A DNA stretch of 64,000 nucleotides from Ruminococcaceae bacterium UBA3215 (lineage in GTDB: Bacteria > Bacillota > Clostridia > Oscillospirales > Ruminococcaceae). Shown piece after piece: positions 62,225-64,000 of the stretch. Where the stretch lies: assembly GCA_002363155.1 (NCBI GenBank), contig DEWH01000013.1, forward strand, positions 23,365-87,364. The letters are read 5' to 3'. The notes beneath the pieces were generated by a model. It searched no databases and was not told where the DNA came from. It saw only the letters and a program-made list of their open reading frames with translations. The position numbers and the translations under genes are program-made. How positions within the stretch are numbered: position 1 is the first letter of the stretch; every line of letters starts with the position of its first letter.

Positions 62225-62866
62225 ATGAATTATACAATTGAAAAAATAATTACCTATGAAGTAACTCGACAGACTTTTCTTATTAAATTAGATAATAATG
62301 AGAGATATATTTTTAAATATGGTAATTTTGATAGTTCGGCACTGAAATTGATCTCCGAACACGATTTGCCGCATGTTGCTCGAATACTTGACGTAACCGA
62401 TAAATCCATGCTCACAGAATTTGTAAACGGCAACTCTCTTGATTAGATAGTTATTCCGGATTCGGATATTTATAAGATAATACTACAGCTCTATGATGCA
62501 CTGTCATCGTTGCATAAAATAGGTGTACTATATCTCGACATGAAGCCTGACAACATTGTTCTTGATGACAGTGGTAATATTACATTAATTGATTTTGAAA
62601 ATGCAATTATAACATCTAATATATATCGAAGACTCCCTTTTCTCGGTTGTACAGCTTATTTTTCTTCCCCAGAACTACAAAACGTCGAAGACGCAACAGA
62701 GCGTTCCGATATATACTCCCTCGGCATGACAATATCCGCTATTCTTAACGACAATATTAGTCCGTCTCTGAAAGCTATTGTTGAACGTTGTACCGCTCTG
62801 CGTCCTGAAATGAGATTTGAAACAATTGATGAAGTAAAACAGGCTATCATGAAAATTTCTAAATAG
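62225..62866 (+). pseudogene. Serine/threonine protein kinase gene interrupted by an in-frame TAG
   Basis: The 213-codon frame opens MNYTIEKIITYEVTRQTFLI and stops at TAG 62444-62446 (after NGNSLD), then continues in the same frame to 62866. The second part holds the catalytic core: SSLHKIGVLYLDMKPDNIVL (LDMKPDN for HRDLKPEN), ITLIDFENAI (DFE for DFG), TAYFSSPEL (APE-like) and RSDIYSLGMTISAIL. The N-lobe part before the stop is short. Small phage- or element-borne kinases look like this. AT-rich relative to surroundings. Amber suppression or a sequencing error cannot be excluded. Confidence 0.75.
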
Positions 62867-62936
62867 AAAAATTACATTTTGTCGTTTATATACTATATTA
62901 ATGATATTAGCTAATAACATTAAATAGAAATGTTCA

Positions 62937-62968
62937 AACACTCGTAGCAGATGCCACGAGTGTTTTTA
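62937..62968 (+). terminator. Intrinsic terminator after the kinase gene
   Basis: AACACTCGT and ACGAGTGTT enclose a ten-base loop, followed by TTTTATC on the plus strand. Confidence 0.75.
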
Positions 62969-63029
62969 TCTCTGTAAAAATTAATTTCTATCATAACATT
63001 TTCATAATTGCAAAAACAGCAAGACAAAA

Positions 63030-63062
63030 CGGATCGGCAAATGTTTACAATTGGCTGATCCG
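63030..63062. other. oriT-like hairpin before the relaxase
   Basis: CGGATCGGC (63030-63038) and GGCTGATCCG (63053-63062) form an imperfect inverted repeat with a 14-base AT-rich loop (AAATGTTTACAATT), 30 bases before the relaxase start. Relaxases of the MOBP group nick near such repeats. A cloverleaf or IR of this type could equally be the operator of the fused DNA-binding domain. Confidence 0.5.
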
Positions 63063-63092
63063 GTAGAAATAATGGAAATCAGGAGGAAGTTT

Positions 63093-63833
63093 ATGGGAAC
63101 GACTAAAACGTTGAGTGTAAGACTCACAGAACAGCAGTACTCTTCTCTAGCCGAACAAGCTGATAAGGAGAGTACCACTATCGGAACTTTAGCTAAAAGG
63201 AAGATCTTACAGGATCAAGGCAAGATAATTACACCCGATCTGGCAGTTACGCTGTCGGGCATCTATAATGTATTATCTCTTGACCCCATGACCTGGAACA
63301 AAGAAATGAAACTTAACGTTAAGGAAGGACTGAAAAAATATATGATTATCTTCAAAAGGATTGACAAGCCTTATATGGAACCCGAGTGCGTCAAAAGCGT
63401 AATTGACTATATTTTTCGGGACAACGGAAATGTCAATACCTACATCGGCGGACTTAATATCATCGAGCCTATCAATGCCGCAGAGGAATTTAACATGGTC
63501 AAGTCGTATTACGGTAAAACAGCAGGAACTCAGCTAAGACATTACATTGTAAGTCTTGAGCCAAAGGATCATTGTATCCCGTATATGGCTGCCGAACTTG
63601 CATATTTGATCTGCGCTTACTATGCAGAGAGATTCCAAACTGTATTTTCTGTACACAGTAACACACAATATCTGCATATACATATCATTGTCAACACCGT
63701 AAGCTTTGTCTACGGAAAAAAGCTTCATGAGAACATCGGTGACTTTGTAAAACTTGAAAAATATTGCAGCACTTGTTATGCAAGGATAAAAGGTAAGTAT
63801 AGTTATATTTCAAAAAAACTTAAAACATTCTGA
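63093..63833 (+). CDS. Relaxase with N-terminal ribbon-helix-helix domain
   Basis: 246 residues from ATG 63093 (AGGAGG seven bases upstream). Residues 1-45 form a ribbon-helix-helix domain like relaxosome accessory MobC (TKTLSVRLTEQQYSSLAEQA, TTIGTLAKRKIL). Residues about 105-235 are a MobA/VirD2-type relaxase core: Tyr in SVIDYIFRDNG, FNMVKSYYGKTAGTQLRHYI, LEPKDHCIPYMAAEL and the metal site HSNTQYLHIHIIVNTVSFVY (H...H-x-H). Fusing accessory and relaxase in one short protein is unusual; the usual C-terminal helical extension is missing. It should nick oriT of a mobilizable element; transfer needs another element's coupling machinery. Confidence 0.85.
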   Translation: MGTTKTLSVRLTEQQYSSLAEQADKESTTIGTLAKRKILQDQGKIITPDLAVTLSGIYNVLSLDPMTWNKEMKLNVKEGLKKYMIIFKRIDKPYMEPECVKSVIDYIFRDNGNVNTYIGGLNIIEPINAAEEFNMVKSYYGKTAGTQLRHYIVSLEPKDHCIPYMAAELAYLICAYYAERFQTVFSVHSNTQYLHIHIIVNTVSFVYGKKLHENIGDFVKLEKYCSTCYARIKGKYSYISKKLKTF

Positions 63834-63881
63834 GTAATAGACACCGATTTGTCTATACTATATTAAAAGGGGCGATTGATA

Positions 63882-64000
63882 ATGACTCTCACAAAAGAAC
63901 AGGATCTTATTGTTGGAAAGGCGTTTATGACAGCCATGGCTAGACGACTATACAGAGCAGGCGAAATTGATGCCGCTACTCTTAACCGACTTGTCGGTAA
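63882..64000 (+). CDS. Start of a hypothetical protein, cut by the window end
   Basis: ATG 63882 is preceded by AAAAGGGGCG and opens MTLTKEQDLIVGKAFMTAMA then RRLYRAGEIDAATLNRLVGK, still open at position 64000. Helical, of the kind found beside relaxases in mobilizable elements; no family assigned. Confidence 0.6.
   Translation, partial: MTLTKEQDLIVGKAFMTAMARRLYRAGEIDAATLNRLVG

Overview
The window looks like a chromosome segment of an anaerobic, gut- or rumen-type Firmicute of the Clostridia, most like Oscillospiraceae/Ruminococcus. This is inferred from gene content and style: strong AGGAGG ribosome sites, TTGACA/TATAAT promoters with 17-base spacers, a thiW-type thiamine operon under a TPP riboswitch, an alpha/beta-type small acid-soluble spore protein, a flagellin behind a sigma-28 promoter, BspA-type leucine-rich repeat proteins and several AAA_14/DUF4143 ATPases. 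No rRNA, tRNA or CRISPR array was seen.

1-6.1 kb: a leftward thiamine operon, promoter - TPP aptamer - intrinsic terminator - thiW - thiM - thiE - thiD - thiC - HTH protein. It makes HMP with ThiC, imports or salvages thiazole with ThiW/ThiM and joins the halves with ThiE. 6.1-11.2 kb: a rightward heterodimeric ABC exporter, then a membrane protein and a PrsW-like intramembrane protease. 11.5-14.1 kb: pyruvate kinase and a sugar O-acetyltransferase, leftward. 14.3-19.4 kb: a rightward three-gene operon with a MATE transporter fused to a degenerate RsbW-like ATPase domain, a GH3-like acyl-adenylating enzyme and a membrane SpoIIE-type phosphatase. 19.5-26.6 kb: a leftward operon with a TerB-N/TerB-C protein, a BrxD-like ATPase, an Lhr-like helicase, an acyltransferase and a hydrolase. 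26.8-29.4 kb: a small acidic protein, galactokinase with a sigma-28-like promoter in its leader, and an unusual spore protein.

29.6-38.5 kb: an accessory stretch of small and unknown genes (AAA_14 ATPase, phosphoesterase, metallo-beta-lactamase-fold protein, two LRR proteins, a membrane protein, a tandem winged-helix protein). Five promoters here share one layout: an 18-bp dyad close to GCGACAGCAWAATGTCGC, 19 or 20 bases, then an extended -10 TGnTATAAT and no -35. I read this as an undescribed local regulon, perhaps controlled by the winged-helix protein, which carries a copy at its own promoter. 39.1-42.1 kb: a DUF134/NifX-C_GCxxG_C_C-MBL operon and a chromate transporter pair, one half truncated. 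42.2-46 kb: remnants of an IS3-type gene and a umuC-like gene, then a large secreted FN3 protein. 46.6-51 kb: an ABC/FtsX system with a methyltransferase, behind a palindromic operator.

51.4-64 kb: a mobile-element-rich end. Two AAA_14 ATPases with repeat-bearing promoters flank scars of a large serine recombinase and a Uma2 gene. Then come Uma2, flagellin, an Rpn-like nuclease, a serine resolvase beside an inverted-repeat site, a class II glutamine amidotransferase paired with a zinc-finger amidoligase, a kinase gene broken by an in-frame stop, and a ribbon-helix-helix/relaxase protein beside an oriT-like hairpin. This part appears to be an integrated mobilizable element that continues past the window.
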